From Echinimonas agarilytica (GTDB taxonomy: Bacteria; Pseudomonadota; Gammaproteobacteria; Enterobacterales; Neiellaceae), in assembly GCF_023703465.1 (NCBI RefSeq), contig NZ_JAMQGP010000002.1, positions 558,001 to 622,000 of the forward strand: a stretch of DNA of 64,000 nucleotides, in the 5' to 3' direction. This document shows, piece after piece, positions 1 through 9,568 of this stretch; the stretch's first letter is position 1, and each line of letters begins with the position of its first letter. The notes under the pieces were generated by a model. It made no database searches. It was not told the origin of the DNA and saw only the letters and a program-made list of their open reading frames with translations. The position numbers and the translations under genes were made by a program.

Positions 1-162
1 TGCAAATGGTTGATATTGTGACCGGTACCACAATCTAAATTGTCGCATGTGGGGCTAGGCTGATCTAAAACAATGATTTGCTCATAATTCTCTACGTATA
101 AAGTGATGTGTGATGGTGTTGCATAAACTTTATCGCTTTGTTAGCTTCGTCATCAACATCAG

Positions 163-176
163 TGTTAGCGATAACA
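163..176. promoter_or_regulatory. LacI-type operator candidate upstream of TonB receptor 1
   Basis: The sequence TGTTAGCGATAACA differs at one position from the perfect palindrome TGTTATCGATAACA found at 18391. It lies 86 bases before the start codon of the TonB receptor. Similar sites lie before the GH26/di-heme gene and the second receptor. The length and central CG are typical of LacI-family operators; the regulator is not in the window. Confidence 0.55.
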
Positions 177-261
177 TAATTTTATAGTCGAATTAACCGC
201 GACAACGGCTGATGTACTAAAAATAACTCAATAAACAAAATCCAGGGGAAAGGGGAAAACA

Positions 262-3200
262 ATGCAAAACGCAATGAAGCCCAAGTTATTATCACTAGCA
301 GTTGCTTCAGTTTTGAGCGCAACAAGCTATAGCGCTTTGGCTCAAGAAGCTGAAGCGGTTGAGGCGGCACCGACTGATGAAACAACGGAAGTAATTCAGG
401 TGACCGGTATTCGCGGGTCTTTGAATAAAGCTGCTGATATTAAGCGAAGCTCTGCTGGTGTTGTAGACGCTATCTCTTCAGAAGATATTGGTAAATTTCC
501 AGACACTAACCTAGCTGAATCGTTGCAGCGTATTACGGGTGTCTCGATTGACCGTCAAAATAACGAAGGTAATCGAGTGACCGTTCGTGGTTTCGGCCCA
601 GACTTCAACTTAGTTACGTTGAACGGGCGTACGATGCCTACGGCTGCAACCGACCGCAACGTGAATTCTTCACGAGCATTTAACTTCAACGAAATTGCTT
701 CTGAATCAGTCAGTGGCGTTGAGGTTTATAAAACAGCGAAGGCACGCAATGCATCGGGCGGTATCGGTGCAACAATTAATATTCAAACGCGTAAACCCTT
801 TGACTTTGATGAAACAAAATATAGCTTTTCTGCAAAAGGTGTTCATGACACAACAGTAGAAAAGGGTGACAACATCACTCCTGATATCTCAGGTATGTTC
901 TCGACTAAATTTGCTGACGATACATTCGGTATTTTAGTGGCGGCTTCGTATCAAAAACGCGACAACCGCGAAGAAATTTCTGCGTCTGATGGTTGGTTAC
1001 CAGAAAATCTCAATGCGATCCCAAGAGAAAACTTGAACTTTGCTAACCCAGCAACTGAGCACTATTGGATGCCGCAGAACTTCAACGTTGACGTGTCTGA
1101 TCACGAGCGTGAACGTATCAATGGTCAAGTGGTATTGCAGTGGGCACCAATCGATTCAGTTGAGGTTGCACTAGACTACACAATGTCTCGCTTTGAGGAC
1201 GAAATAGAACGCAACCAGCTGGGTGTATGGTTTAATGGTGGTGGTGGTATTACTGGTGATGTCGATGCCAACGGTACAGTTACTAAGTTCACTCAAACAG
1301 ACTCCAACGTAGATTTTTTTGGTTATTCTGACAAGCGTGAAACCGAAAACGACTCGATTGGATTGAACATTAAGTGGCAAGTGAATGACGGCCTAGATTT
1401 AGTGTTCGATGCGCACAGCTCTACTTCTGAAGCTCAGCCAGACAAAAACGCCAACGAAACATTTGCAATCACAGGTGTGGGTAACGTAGGTGGCGTGACA
1501 ATGGATTACGGCCTTGGTACTGATATTCCAGGCATGTCTATTGATTTACTGAATGCCGGGAATACCCACGGTTATACTGACAGTTTGTATGATCAAGAAA
1601 ACATTGGTTCCTTGTTTGTTGCTTCGAACGGCACTTATCAAAAAACAGACGTAGACCAGTTTAAGCTTGCCGGTACTTGGTTAAATGACGGCAACAGTGA
1701 TTTAAATGCAATTCGTTTTGGTGCTGATTACACTAAGTATGAAACCAACACTCAACGTCGTCAGTCCCAGCGCAGTACCGGCTATTATAATGCGAATTTC
1801 CCATTTGCTTCTCGCGGTAATGTTGACACTGATGGTTGGGAATTAATTCCATTAAATGGCCTGTTAAGTGACTTCAGCAAAGGCCCCCTGCCTGAATACC
1901 TATACCGATACGATGTTGATGCGCATATTAATCAACTTGAATCACTTTGGTATGACGATCACATCGGTGAATCTCACCCAGCTTATGGTGAGACAATCAC
2001 TGAAGATTACTTGACGACATTCAATGATGGCAACCTCATTCAAAACCACTTTATCGAAGAAAAGACCTACGCTTTGTACACGTCTTTTGACTTCCAAAGT
2101 GAATTCAATGGCATGCCTCTTAATGTGTTGGCCGGTGTTCGCTATGAGCGCACAGAAGTCAATGGCAGCAGCTTAGCGCCAGAATACACGCACTTGCGTT
2201 GGAACTCAGGTAATGAGATGGCTGTGACGAACACTGGTGAAGAGTTCTTCACTGACCGTGACAGTAGCTACACTGAGTTTTTGCCAAGCTTAGACATGGA
2301 CATCGAGATTGTTGAAGACGTCATCGCACGTTTCTCATACAGCAATTCTATGGCTCGCCCTGACTTGAATGCGATGCGTGAAACAGTGGCAATTGGAGAA
2401 ACCAAAGCTTTTGGTAACTTAAATGCCAATGCCGGTAACTCAGCCCTGAAGCCTTACTTAGCGCAGAACTTCGACTTATCACTCGAATGGTATTATGACG
2501 AAGGAAGTTATGTTGCCGCGGGTTACTTTAAGAAAATCGTTGAAAACTTCATTGTTAATACATCGTCAGATCAAGAAATTGCAGGGTTAACAGACCCAGC
2601 ATTCGGGCCTGATGCCGAAGCTGCAAAAGCGTCTGTTTCTGACCCTTCTGTCCAAGGCGACGTGTTGGCAGCTCTCCAAGGTATTCGTTTTGCTGCAGGT
2701 ACTTGTGGTAACGCTGTACTTGGCCTAGACCCTGCTACTGGTGGCGCTGATTGTGCAATTATTGGCTTAGACAGTGATCCGCTTGCATCTTTCAATACGA
2801 CAGCACCTCAAAATGGTGAAGACGCGAAAGTTGATGGTTGGGAAATCGCCCTTCAACATATGTTCTGGGATTCAGGTTTCGGTATTCAGACCAACGCAAC
2901 GTTTGTGGATGGCGATGTTGATTATGATGTGACACAAGTTGGCGAGGCGTTCGCGTTAACCGGCTTAAGTGATTCAGCTAACTTTGTAGCTTTCTATGAC
3001 AAAGACGGTATCCAAGTTCGTGCAGCCTACAATTGGCGTGACGAGTTCTTGGCGGGCATTGGTCAATTGCGTGTCTCTAACGAACCTGTATTTACAGAAG
3101 CCTATGGCCAGCTTGACTTGAATGCGAGTTACGATATCAATGAGAACCTCACAGTATTCTTTGAAGGTATCAACGTTCTTGAAGAAGAGTTCCGTCAACA

Positions 3201-3279
3201 CGGTCGCTATGACAACCAACTTGTTCGAGCTGAACAGTATGGTGCTCGTTATGCGATTGGTATTCGCGGTACATACTAG
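262..3279 (+). CDS. TonB-dependent receptor (oligosaccharide type), receptor 1
   Basis: This is a 1005-residue outer-membrane receptor that probably imports an oligosaccharide using TonB energy. A signal peptide covers about residues 1-28, ending ALAQ. An N-terminal plug follows (about 45-190) with the segment DAISSEDIGKFPDTNLAESL and the RITGVSIDR motif typical of the large Xanthomonas/Caulobacter-type carbohydrate receptors. The remainder is beta-barrel and ends in an aromatic residue (GTY). A strong purine-rich ribosome site (AGGGGAAAGGGG) precedes the ATG. It is followed by a terminator and then by halogenase and SapC genes, a common partnership in marine gammaproteobacteria and Caulobacter. 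It is paralogous to the receptor at 18812, with nearly identical plug motifs. The substrate cannot be read directly; the shared operator motif ties it to the GH26/di-heme gene. Confidence 0.95.
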   Translation: MQNAMKPKLLSLAVASVLSATSYSALAQEAEAVEAAPTDETTEVIQVTGIRGSLNKAADIKRSSAGVVDAISSEDIGKFPDTNLAESLQRITGVSIDRQNNEGNRVTVRGFGPDFNLVTLNGRTMPTAATDRNVNSSRAFNFNEIASESVSGVEVYKTAKARNASGGIGATINIQTRKPFDFDETKYSFSAKGVHDTTVEKGDNITPDISGMFSTKFADDTFGILVAASYQKRDNREEISASDGWLPENLNAIPRENLNFANPATEHYWMPQNFNVDVSDHERERINGQVVLQWAPIDSVEVALDYTMSRFEDEIERNQLGVWFNGGGGITGDVDANGTVTKFTQTDSNVDFFGYSDKRETENDSIGLNIKWQVNDGLDLVFDAHSSTSEAQPDKNANETFAITGVGNVGGVTMDYGLGTDIPGMSIDLLNAGNTHGYTDSLYDQENIGSLFVASNGTYQKTDVDQFKLAGTWLNDGNSDLNAIRFGADYTKYETNTQRRQSQRSTGYYNANFPFASRGNVDTDGWELIPLNGLLSDFSKGPLPEYLYRYDVDAHINQLESLWYDDHIGESHPAYGETITEDYLTTFNDGNLIQNHFIEEKTYALYTSFDFQSEFNGMPLNVLAGVRYERTEVNGSSLAPEYTHLRWNSGNEMAVTNTGEEFFTDRDSSYTEFLPSLDMDIEIVEDVIARFSYSNSMARPDLNAMRETVAIGETKAFGNLNANAGNSALKPYLAQNFDLSLEWYYDEGSYVAAGYFKKIVENFIVNTSSDQEIAGLTDPAFGPDAEAAKASVSDPSVQGDVLAALQGIRFAAGTCGNAVLGLDPATGGADCAIIGLDSDPLASFNTTAPQNGEDAKVDGWEIALQHMFWDSGFGIQTNATFVDGDVDYDVTQVGEAFALTGLSDSANFVAFYDKDGIQVRAAYNWRDEFLAGIGQLRVSNEPVFTEAYGQLDLNASYDINENLTVFFEGINVLEEEFRQHGRYDNQLVRAEQYGARYAIGIRGTY

Positions 3280-3300
3280 TTGTTAAAATAAGTGTGTTCA

Positions 3301-3327
3301 AAGCCGCCTTCGGGTGGCTTTTTTTAT
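3301..3327 (+). terminator. Rho-independent terminator after TonB receptor 1
   Basis: An AGCCGCC/GGTGGCT stem with a TTCG tetraloop is followed by seven T residues, about 25 bases after the receptor stop codon. Confidence 0.85.
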
Positions 3328-3480
3328 GTGAAAAATAGTGTGATCTCGCTTGCATAGGCCCTTTGTTCTAACGATTTAAGTGAATGAATTACGCTATGAT
3401 AGCGGTATCAATTGGTCGTTTTGTTCCAGTAAATACGACTGAAAAAATTTTCTTTAACGCTTCATTTTCGGTAGTGATTG

Positions 3481-5031
3481 ATGAGCAACGATAGAGTTTT
3501 AAAGTTGGCGGTGGTGGGCGGAGGAAGTGCAGGTTGGCTAACCGCTGCGTTAGTTGCCGCACAACACGGGTTTGGAAAGGGCGTCTCGGTCACGCTTATT
3601 GAGTCTCCCGATGTGAAAACCATTGGAGTGGGCGAAGGCACTTGGCCAACTATGCGTGACACCTTACGAAAGATCGGAATTTCAGAGACCGACTTTATTC
3701 GTCAATGCGATGCATCGTTTAAGCAAGGCTCCAAATTCGTAAACTGGGTCAATGATACGCCCGGAGAGTTTTTCTATCAGCCATTTACAACCCCGGCTGG
3801 GTATTACGAAAAGTCGATTGTGCCGTATTGGAAGCCGCATGAGCAGCACGTATCATTTTCAAATGCGGTGTGTTTTCAAGAAGCTTTATGTGAACAGCAA
3901 CGAGCGCCAAAGCTAATTACCACGCCAGAATACGAGGACATGGCCAATTATGGCTATCACCTTAATGCTGGAAAATTCTCAGAGTTATTGAAGCATCATT
4001 GCACTTCGGTTCTTGGCGTGTCCTATTTATCCGATCATGTCGATCACGTGAACTTCAACCACAGCGATGAAATTGAAAGCCTAACACTTCGAAATACAGG
4101 GTGTTTTAATGCGGATATCTTCATTGATTGCACCGGTTTTTCTTCGCTTTTATTGGGCCAATATATGGAGGTTCCGTTTGTTGATAAAAGTGATGTTCTG
4201 TTTATCGATGGTGCGCTTGCAACTCAAGTACCCTATGAGGAAGATGACGATCCAATTGCGTCCGCAACGCATTCAACCGCGCAAGAAGCAGGTTGGATAT
4301 GGGATATTGGATTAGTTCATCGTAGAGGTGTTGGGCATGTGTTTAGTAGTAAATACATCACGCGCGAAAAGGCTGAGCTGCAATTGCGTGAGTACTTAAG
4401 AGCATCAATTGGCGATAAAGCAGATTCAATTGAAGTGCGATACATCCCCATTAAAAGTGGTCATCGAGAGGTTTTTTGGAAGAACAATTGCGTAGCAATT
4501 GGCTTGTCAGCAGGATTTTTGGAACCACTAGAGGCGTCTGCATTAGCGTTAGTTGAGTATGCTGCAACGCTATTAAGTGAACGTTTACCGCTATTCAAAG
4601 AAGCCATTCCAATCGTGGCCCAGAAGTTCAATCAAGACATGTCCTATCATTGGCAGAGGATTATCGACTTTCTCAAGCTGCATTATACATTGAGCCAAAG
4701 AAACGAACCGTTTTGGGTTGCAAACCGAGATGAGGCGACCATACCTGAAACGCTCAAAGAACAATTATTACAATGGAAATATCGTTTCCCTGAAAGTGAT
4801 GAGTTTACTCATACCCGTGAAGTATTCCCTGCGGCTGGCTATCAATATGTACTTTACGGAATGGGCTTCAAAACTGAGGTGCCTGATTACATGCAATCGA
4901 AAGAAGGTGCGAGTCAAGCATTTGAATTGATGAAACAGAATCAAAGGATAACGGGGGAATTTTTGTCCCGTATGCCTACCAATCGAGAATTGTTAAATAA
5001 GATCCATGAATACGGTTTGCAGGTTCTATGA
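3481..5031 (+). CDS. Tryptophan halogenase family flavoprotein, copy 1
   Basis: A 516-residue member of the flavin-dependent tryptophan halogenase family. It has the FAD-binding GGGSAGW motif (residues 13-19), a conserved lysine in the SFKQGSKF segment (K81, near the catalytic Lys79 of PrnA/RebH), and the FLEPLEAS segment (about 346-353) carrying the conserved glutamate region. The halogenase signature GWxWxIP reads GWIWDIG (271-277), so proline is replaced by glycine and true halogenation is uncertain. The ATG at 3481 is chosen over an adjacent upstream TTG because it gives the usual N-terminus; the ribosome site is weak. It stands first in a halogenase-SapC-halogenase-SapC array next to a TonB receptor. 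Homologues in such loci are linked to glycan uptake without a proven reaction. Confidence 0.9.
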   Translation: MSNDRVLKLAVVGGGSAGWLTAALVAAQHGFGKGVSVTLIESPDVKTIGVGEGTWPTMRDTLRKIGISETDFIRQCDASFKQGSKFVNWVNDTPGEFFYQPFTTPAGYYEKSIVPYWKPHEQHVSFSNAVCFQEALCEQQRAPKLITTPEYEDMANYGYHLNAGKFSELLKHHCTSVLGVSYLSDHVDHVNFNHSDEIESLTLRNTGCFNADIFIDCTGFSSLLLGQYMEVPFVDKSDVLFIDGALATQVPYEEDDDPIASATHSTAQEAGWIWDIGLVHRRGVGHVFSSKYITREKAELQLREYLRASIGDKADSIEVRYIPIKSGHREVFWKNNCVAIGLSAGFLEPLEASALALVEYAATLLSERLPLFKEAIPIVAQKFNQDMSYHWQRIIDFLKLHYTLSQRNEPFWVANRDEATIPETLKEQLLQWKYRFPESDEFTHTREVFPAAGYQYVLYGMGFKTEVPDYMQSKEGASQAFELMKQNQRITGEFLSRMPTNRELLNKIHEYGLQVL

Positions 5032-5062
5032 ACTGCGCCTCAACATCAAGGTATTGAAGTAG

Positions 5063-5791
5063 ATGTCTCAAATAGAAACAATTGATCCGGTTAAACATGC
5101 AATGCTAAAGATAGACCTGAATCGCAATGCTCACGGTCAAGATGAAGTGCATATTGTGGATGTTGTGCCCAATGAATTCAGGCATTTAATGGGCTATTTT
5201 CCGATTCTATTTACTAAAGATGCGACCACCGGTAGTTTTATTTTTGCCGCCATTATGGGATTTCAGGCGGGCGAAAATTTATTGCTTGAAGGTCACGGGT
5301 GGGATGTTCCTTATGTACCGTTAAATATTGCTCGACGCCCCTTTACCATTTCAGTTTCAGACAAGACCAATGATAAAGGCGAAACCGTTAGAGTGCCTAG
5401 CTTAGGCGTCGAGGTCGAAAACCCTCGAGTTGGAACGGGCAATGCCTTGTTTAGCAACGGTGAAGCAACGGATGCCCTGAAATTTGGGCACCAAAAAATA
5501 TCGCAACTCATCACTGGATTAAATGTATCTCGCTCATACATTGAGCGCTTATCGACTCTGCAATTGATCACTCCACTCAATATCAAGATCACGCTAGTTG
5601 ACGGTCACGTTCAAACATTTGATGGCTTATATACGATAGATGAAGACAAGTTCCGAGCGTTGCCCACAGATGAGATTGTAGCGATGCATAAATCCGGTTT
5701 GCTAGAGAGTGTTTATATGATGATTGGCTCGTTGAGCCAACTCGGTAATTTGGTAAAACGCAAGAACCAACGTCTTTCTACAGGTACGTAA
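5063..5791 (+). CDS. SapC family protein, copy 1
   Basis: A 242-residue cytoplasmic-looking protein matching the SapC family (PF07277) by its N-terminal pattern: a PNEF segment, then FPILFTKD, the GFQAGENLLL segment and PLNIARRPF. It has no signal peptide or membrane segment. SapC proteins are named after an S-layer-associated Campylobacter protein, but in Alteromonadales and Caulobacterales they sit beside tryptophan halogenases, cupin-like proteins and TonB receptors; their biochemical role is unknown. It begins 31 bases after the first halogenase, and its TAA stop shares its last A with an in-frame ATG of the next reading frame, so it is probably co-transcribed and possibly coupled. It is homologous to the SapC protein at 7366. 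Confidence 0.88.
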   Translation: MSQIETIDPVKHAMLKIDLNRNAHGQDEVHIVDVVPNEFRHLMGYFPILFTKDATTGSFIFAAIMGFQAGENLLLEGHGWDVPYVPLNIARRPFTISVSDKTNDKGETVRVPSLGVEVENPRVGTGNALFSNGEATDALKFGHQKISQLITGLNVSRSYIERLSTLQLITPLNIKITLVDGHVQTFDGLYTIDEDKFRALPTDEIVAMHKSGLLESVYMMIGSLSQLGNLVKRKNQRLSTGT

Positions 5792-5808
5792 TGTACCGAG
5801 GTTGTAGT

Positions 5809-7350
5809 ATGAAAAAAATAGAAAAGATCCTAATCGTTGGCGGCGGCACAGCCGGTTGGATGACCGCAGGAACAATAGCTGCTGCCCACGGTGAACGAGT
5901 ATCAATCACATTGGTGGAGTCGCCCAACATCAAACCCATCGGAGTGGGCGAGGGAACTTGGCCGACGATGCGTTCAACGCTTGAGAAAATGGGTATCTCT
6001 GAAACAAATTTTATTCGAGAGTGTGATGTTTCGTTTAAGCAAGGAGCAAAGTTTGCTCAATGGGTCACTGGCGCAAAAGACGACGCTTACTACCACCCAC
6101 TGGTGTTGCCGCAAGGCTTTTTTGAGGGCAATTTAGCTCCTTACTGGCTGCAACACGGCAAGGACAAATCCTTTTCTGCCGCCACTTGTTTTCAAGAACA
6201 TCTCTGTGAGAAAAATTTAGCACCGAAGCAATTGAGTACGCCTGAATACAGCGCAGTTGCGAATTATGCATACCATTTGGACTCAGCAAAGTTTTCAGCT
6301 TTTTTGCAACGCCATTGCATTGAAAATCTGGGCATTCAACACGTGCTGGATGACGTGACCACAGTGAATGGTCTTGATGACGGCGATATTGCTTCGGTAG
6401 AAACACAGTCGAATGGTGCACTGGAAGCCGACTTGTTTATCGATTGTACAGGCTTCAAGTCACTGTTGCTCGGCGAACACTTAAATGTACCCTTCAAATC
6501 TTGTGCTGATGTATTGTTTATCGACCGCGCACTGGCAGTGCAAGTTCCTTATAAAAATGCAGATGATCCGATTGCGTCTCACACCATCTCAACGGCTCAA
6601 GAGTCAGGCTGGATTTGGGACATTGGTTTGCCCACGCGACGAGGTGTTGGGCATGTTTATTCAAGTCGGCACACAACTAAAGAGCGTGCGAGTGAAGAAT
6701 TACGCCAGTATCTAACGGATACTGGGGTAGAAAATCCAAGCCAATATGAGTTTAGAGAGATTCCAATTAACTCAGGCCATCGAGAAAAATTTTGGCACCG
6801 AAATTGTGTCGCTGTGGGATTGTCGGCAGGTTTTCTGGAGCCGCTTGAGGCATCTGCACTTGTATTGGTTGAGCTATCAGCCTCAATGATTGCAGAGCAA
6901 TTACCTGCGAATAGGCAGACGATGGATATTGTGGCTCGACGATTTAACGACACCTTCGATTATCGTTGGCAGCGCATTATCGACTTTCTCAAGCTGCACT
7001 ACGTTCTTACTCAGCGCAAAGATACCGCATTTTGGCGAGACAATTGCGACCCTGCGACGATACCAGAAAGCTTAAAAGAGCTGATGACGCTTTGGAAATA
7101 TCATCACCCTTGGAATCATGACTTTTCCAGAATCAATGAAGTGTTTCCCGCGGCGAGTTATCAGTATGTGTTGTATGGGATGGGCTTTGAGACAGAAGCG
7201 GGAGCTCACCCCTTAAGCGCGAAAGAGATTAAATTCGGCAATATGCAATTTCAACAGAATATGAAACATGCAGAGAAGTTAAGCAAGCACTTACCGACTA
7301 ATCGAGATTTGCTCATGAAATTAAAGACACACGGCTTTCAAAAGGTTTAA
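5809..7350 (+). CDS. Tryptophan halogenase family flavoprotein, copy 2
   Basis: A 513-residue second copy of the halogenase-like flavoprotein, alignable with the gene at 3481 over its whole length (GGGTAGW near residue 11, IGVGEGTWPTMR, SFKQGAKF, GWIWDIGL, GLSAGFLEPLEAS). It also has Gly instead of Pro in the GWxWxIP signature. An ATG at 5791 overlaps the SapC stop, but the ATG at 5809 is preferred: GAGG lies 7 bases before it and the protein then starts directly at the Rossmann strand (MKKIEKILIVGGG). The FAD-binding fold is clear. Substrate and halogenating ability are unknown. Together with the next SapC gene it forms a duplicated bicistronic module. Confidence 0.9.
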   Translation: MKKIEKILIVGGGTAGWMTAGTIAAAHGERVSITLVESPNIKPIGVGEGTWPTMRSTLEKMGISETNFIRECDVSFKQGAKFAQWVTGAKDDAYYHPLVLPQGFFEGNLAPYWLQHGKDKSFSAATCFQEHLCEKNLAPKQLSTPEYSAVANYAYHLDSAKFSAFLQRHCIENLGIQHVLDDVTTVNGLDDGDIASVETQSNGALEADLFIDCTGFKSLLLGEHLNVPFKSCADVLFIDRALAVQVPYKNADDPIASHTISTAQESGWIWDIGLPTRRGVGHVYSSRHTTKERASEELRQYLTDTGVENPSQYEFREIPINSGHREKFWHRNCVAVGLSAGFLEPLEASALVLVELSASMIAEQLPANRQTMDIVARRFNDTFDYRWQRIIDFLKLHYVLTQRKDTAFWRDNCDPATIPESLKELMTLWKYHHPWNHDFSRINEVFPAASYQYVLYGMGFETEAGAHPLSAKEIKFGNMQFQQNMKHAEKLSKHLPTNRDLLMKLKTHGFQKV

Positions 7351-7365
7351 GAAGGATAATAGGGT

Positions 7366-8082
7366 ATGACAAAGTTAGTTTTAGTGGATGACATCAGTCA
7401 TAAAAATACCAAAGTTCAGATTGAGAACTCTGCTCACTTAAACCCCGTGATTGATATGGTGCCAGTGGTGCCTAGCGAGATTGAGAAAATAGCATCATGC
7501 TTGCCTGTTTTTTTAATGAAAGAACGTGAAAACTCCAACTTTATATTTGTCACTATTTTTGGTTTTGAAGTGGGCGAGAACTTGTGCATTAAAGATAAAA
7601 ATTGGCGAACCCCCGTACAGCCATTAAACATACTTAGGCAGCCGTTTTTCTTAGATTCACATGGCAATGACAAACTGGCCTCGCTTTGCATTGATATGGA
7701 CAATCCACGGGTTCAAGAAGCAACGGGAGAGCCTTTGTTTATTGCTGGCAAGCGCAGTGACTATTTAGAATATATCGTGTCGCTGCTGGCAGAGTTAAAG
7801 CAGGGATACGAAGACACACAACTTTTTGTAGAGCTATTACTTGCGAACGACTTAGTCGAGCCGGTTAATTTGGACATTAGTTTTGATGATGGTTCTCGTC
7901 GCCAATTTGAAGGTCTGTACAGCATCAATATTGATGAACTTGACCAAGTGCCAGAGCAGGCAAAAACTGAGTTTGAAAAGGCAGGCTACGTACCTAAAAT
8001 GCTCGCCATGATGAATTCAGTTAGCCATGTAAAACAATTGATTGCGGCTAAAAATGAGCAATTGGCCGAGCAAGCGCTGTAA
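7366..8082 (+). CDS. SapC family protein, copy 2
   Basis: A 238-residue SapC-family protein homologous to the one at 5063 (shared features include the VPSEIEKIASCLPVFLMK region, GFEVGENL, PLNILRQPF and the FEGLYSI segment near the C-terminus). It starts 15 bases after the second halogenase, with AAGGA and AGGG purine tracts before the ATG, so it is the last gene of the four-gene array. It has no export signal. The function is not known; the association with halogenase-like flavoproteins is the main clue. The sequence is more diverged from copy 1 than the halogenases are from each other, judged by eye. Confidence 0.85.
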   Translation: MTKLVLVDDISHKNTKVQIENSAHLNPVIDMVPVVPSEIEKIASCLPVFLMKERENSNFIFVTIFGFEVGENLCIKDKNWRTPVQPLNILRQPFFLDSHGNDKLASLCIDMDNPRVQEATGEPLFIAGKRSDYLEYIVSLLAELKQGYEDTQLFVELLLANDLVEPVNLDISFDDGSRRQFEGLYSINIDELDQVPEQAKTEFEKAGYVPKMLAMMNSVSHVKQLIAAKNEQLAEQAL

Positions 8083-8155
8083 TACTTTAAACCTTATCGA
8101 AGGCCTTTCGCTTGGTCTTCGGTGGTGCTTGCTATGCTCACACAGTTATTCATCG

Positions 8156-9157
8156 CTATAAGCGATCTTTGATGAACTTCTTGGTATGTTGAATGACCGC
8201 TGGCGTCAATTCACCTGTGCATCCCCGAGCATGCTCTGGGATGTGAGCGTGATTGCCTTCGGACGCTTTAAATACATAGTGCTCGAATAGATCCTTCCAA
8301 CTATTTCTTTGAGCCTCTGGCAAGTCTCTAATCGTCATCATAGCATGCATAAGCGCGTAAAGAGGATTGCCGCCATGAACCCCCGAACCATCCCACCAAT
8401 AGTTGGCTAACACATTAAATTCAGACAATGACTCTACGTGATGCCACCACAATGGTGGTAAATACAAGGCGTCTCCTGGTTCCAAATCTGCAACTAGGGC
8501 GTGTTCCATCGCTTTGGAAAATTTTGGGTGTATCGACTGATCTGGTGACTTTAAATTAACGAGGCTTACAGGTTGGCCTGCCATATTAAATTCCAGTGGC
8601 CCAACATATAGGTTTTCAAGTTGTGACATAGGAATGAGCGTGAATTTACGCTTACCCGCAACACAGCAAGCGATATTGTCGACGGAGTCGTAATGAGTGG
8701 TGACCGTGGATTCATTGCCAATCCAGATTAATGGATCCACATCTTCATTCGTTGGGCTCAGTTGATTTTCCTCTGAGAATCCAGGAAACCATTGCTGTGA
8801 CGATGTGGCTCCGACATAAATCGATTTGCTGTCGGCCCCTAAATCGCTCAACAGGCGTTGTAGTACCAATTTAAGATTGACCTGTTTCCGCTCAAAATTA
8901 AACCCTGTCATGGTCTCGTTGTAATAGAATCGTCCCTCAATACTCGACTCTCCCACCATAGCAACGACTGGTTTTCCCTGATAGAAATTCAACAAATAAC
9001 GACACAGTGAATCTGCTGATTGTAAGCCATGCTGAACCGATGGCCACTGGCTCACAAGCCCCTTCAGTAGCAGTGGTTCATCAGACTTTGCCACTATTTC
9101 TTGAATGTTTTGCGCATCAACATTGGAGATGGTTTTTACATGTTTGGCACTTAGCAT
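8156..9157 (-). CDS. Cupin-like (JmjC/cupin_8) protein
   Basis: A 333-residue protein of the cupin-like domain family (cupin_8, related to JmjC and FIH-type 2-oxoglutarate oxygenases). The metal-binding facial triad can be seen as HYD (H155, D157) and a distal histidine in the LPPLWWHH segment (239-240). The GKRKF segment at about 168-172 supplies the lysine that in relatives contacts 2-oxoglutarate. It faces the SapC gene with 73 bases between the stops. Cupin-like genes habitually accompany tryptophan halogenase/SapC/TonB-receptor loci, so it probably works in the same pathway. The upstream region contains a perfect palindrome at 9178-9191. The hydroxylation substrate is unknown. Confidence 0.88.
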   Translation of the reverse strand: MLSAKHVKTISNVDAQNIQEIVAKSDEPLLLKGLVSQWPSVQHGLQSADSLCRYLLNFYQGKPVVAMVGESSIEGRFYYNETMTGFNFERKQVNLKLVLQRLLSDLGADSKSIYVGATSSQQWFPGFSEENQLSPTNEDVDPLIWIGNESTVTTHYDSVDNIACCVAGKRKFTLIPMSQLENLYVGPLEFNMAGQPVSLVNLKSPDQSIHPKFSKAMEHALVADLEPGDALYLPPLWWHHVESLSEFNVLANYWWDGSGVHGGNPLYALMHAMMTIRDLPEAQRNSWKDLFEHYVFKASEGNHAHIPEHARGCTGELTPAVIQHTKKFIKDRL

Positions 9158-9568
9158 AGGGTCTATACTCTTACGTTATTGAGCGCTCAATGCGGCTGAT
9201 AGCAACACGTCTTGCCGCAATTATTTGGCAACTATAGTGTTTATATATTCGAGCGTTTTTTGTTGTACTTCATGCAGTGATCATGTCTGCAAGGCGCAAC
9301 CGGAGCATCAAAACCGAATATGAACCGGCTCAACGCTGCAATACCCGCTCATCTAAAAGTGTTAAAACTAGGCACGGTTATATGCAGGTGATTTCATCGC
9401 ACTAAAGTTGAACTAGCATATGGTAGTGGTAGCGGTAACTCAAATTCGATTTGTATGCAGAGGGTGATTTGCTTCACATCTTGAAAGCGAACAAAACGCT
9501 CACACTCGACTCACTACGTTTACTTCATGTTTACGCTAGGCAATTTAAAAACGAAGGGACATTGATTC
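9158..9568. other. Divergent intergenic region, cupin / Old Yellow Enzyme
   Basis: No gene was recognised in these 411 bases. The region must hold the promoters of the cupin-like gene (minus) and the flavin oxidoreductase (plus). The only clear element is the palindrome at 9178-9191. No riboswitch or terminator is evident. Confidence 0.6.
9178..9191. promoter_or_regulatory. Perfect 14-bp palindrome upstream of cupin gene
   Basis: ATTGAGCGCTCAAT is fully self-complementary and ends 21 bases upstream of the cupin-like start codon. It differs from the TGTTATCGATAACA motif elsewhere in the window. It resembles TetR-family operators in form, but no adjacent regulator gene exists. Confidence 0.4.

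Noticed and set aside
6065-6421. Minus-strand 118-codon frame in halogenase copy 2
   Set aside because: Shadow of a clear coding gene; no ribosome site or recognisable motif.
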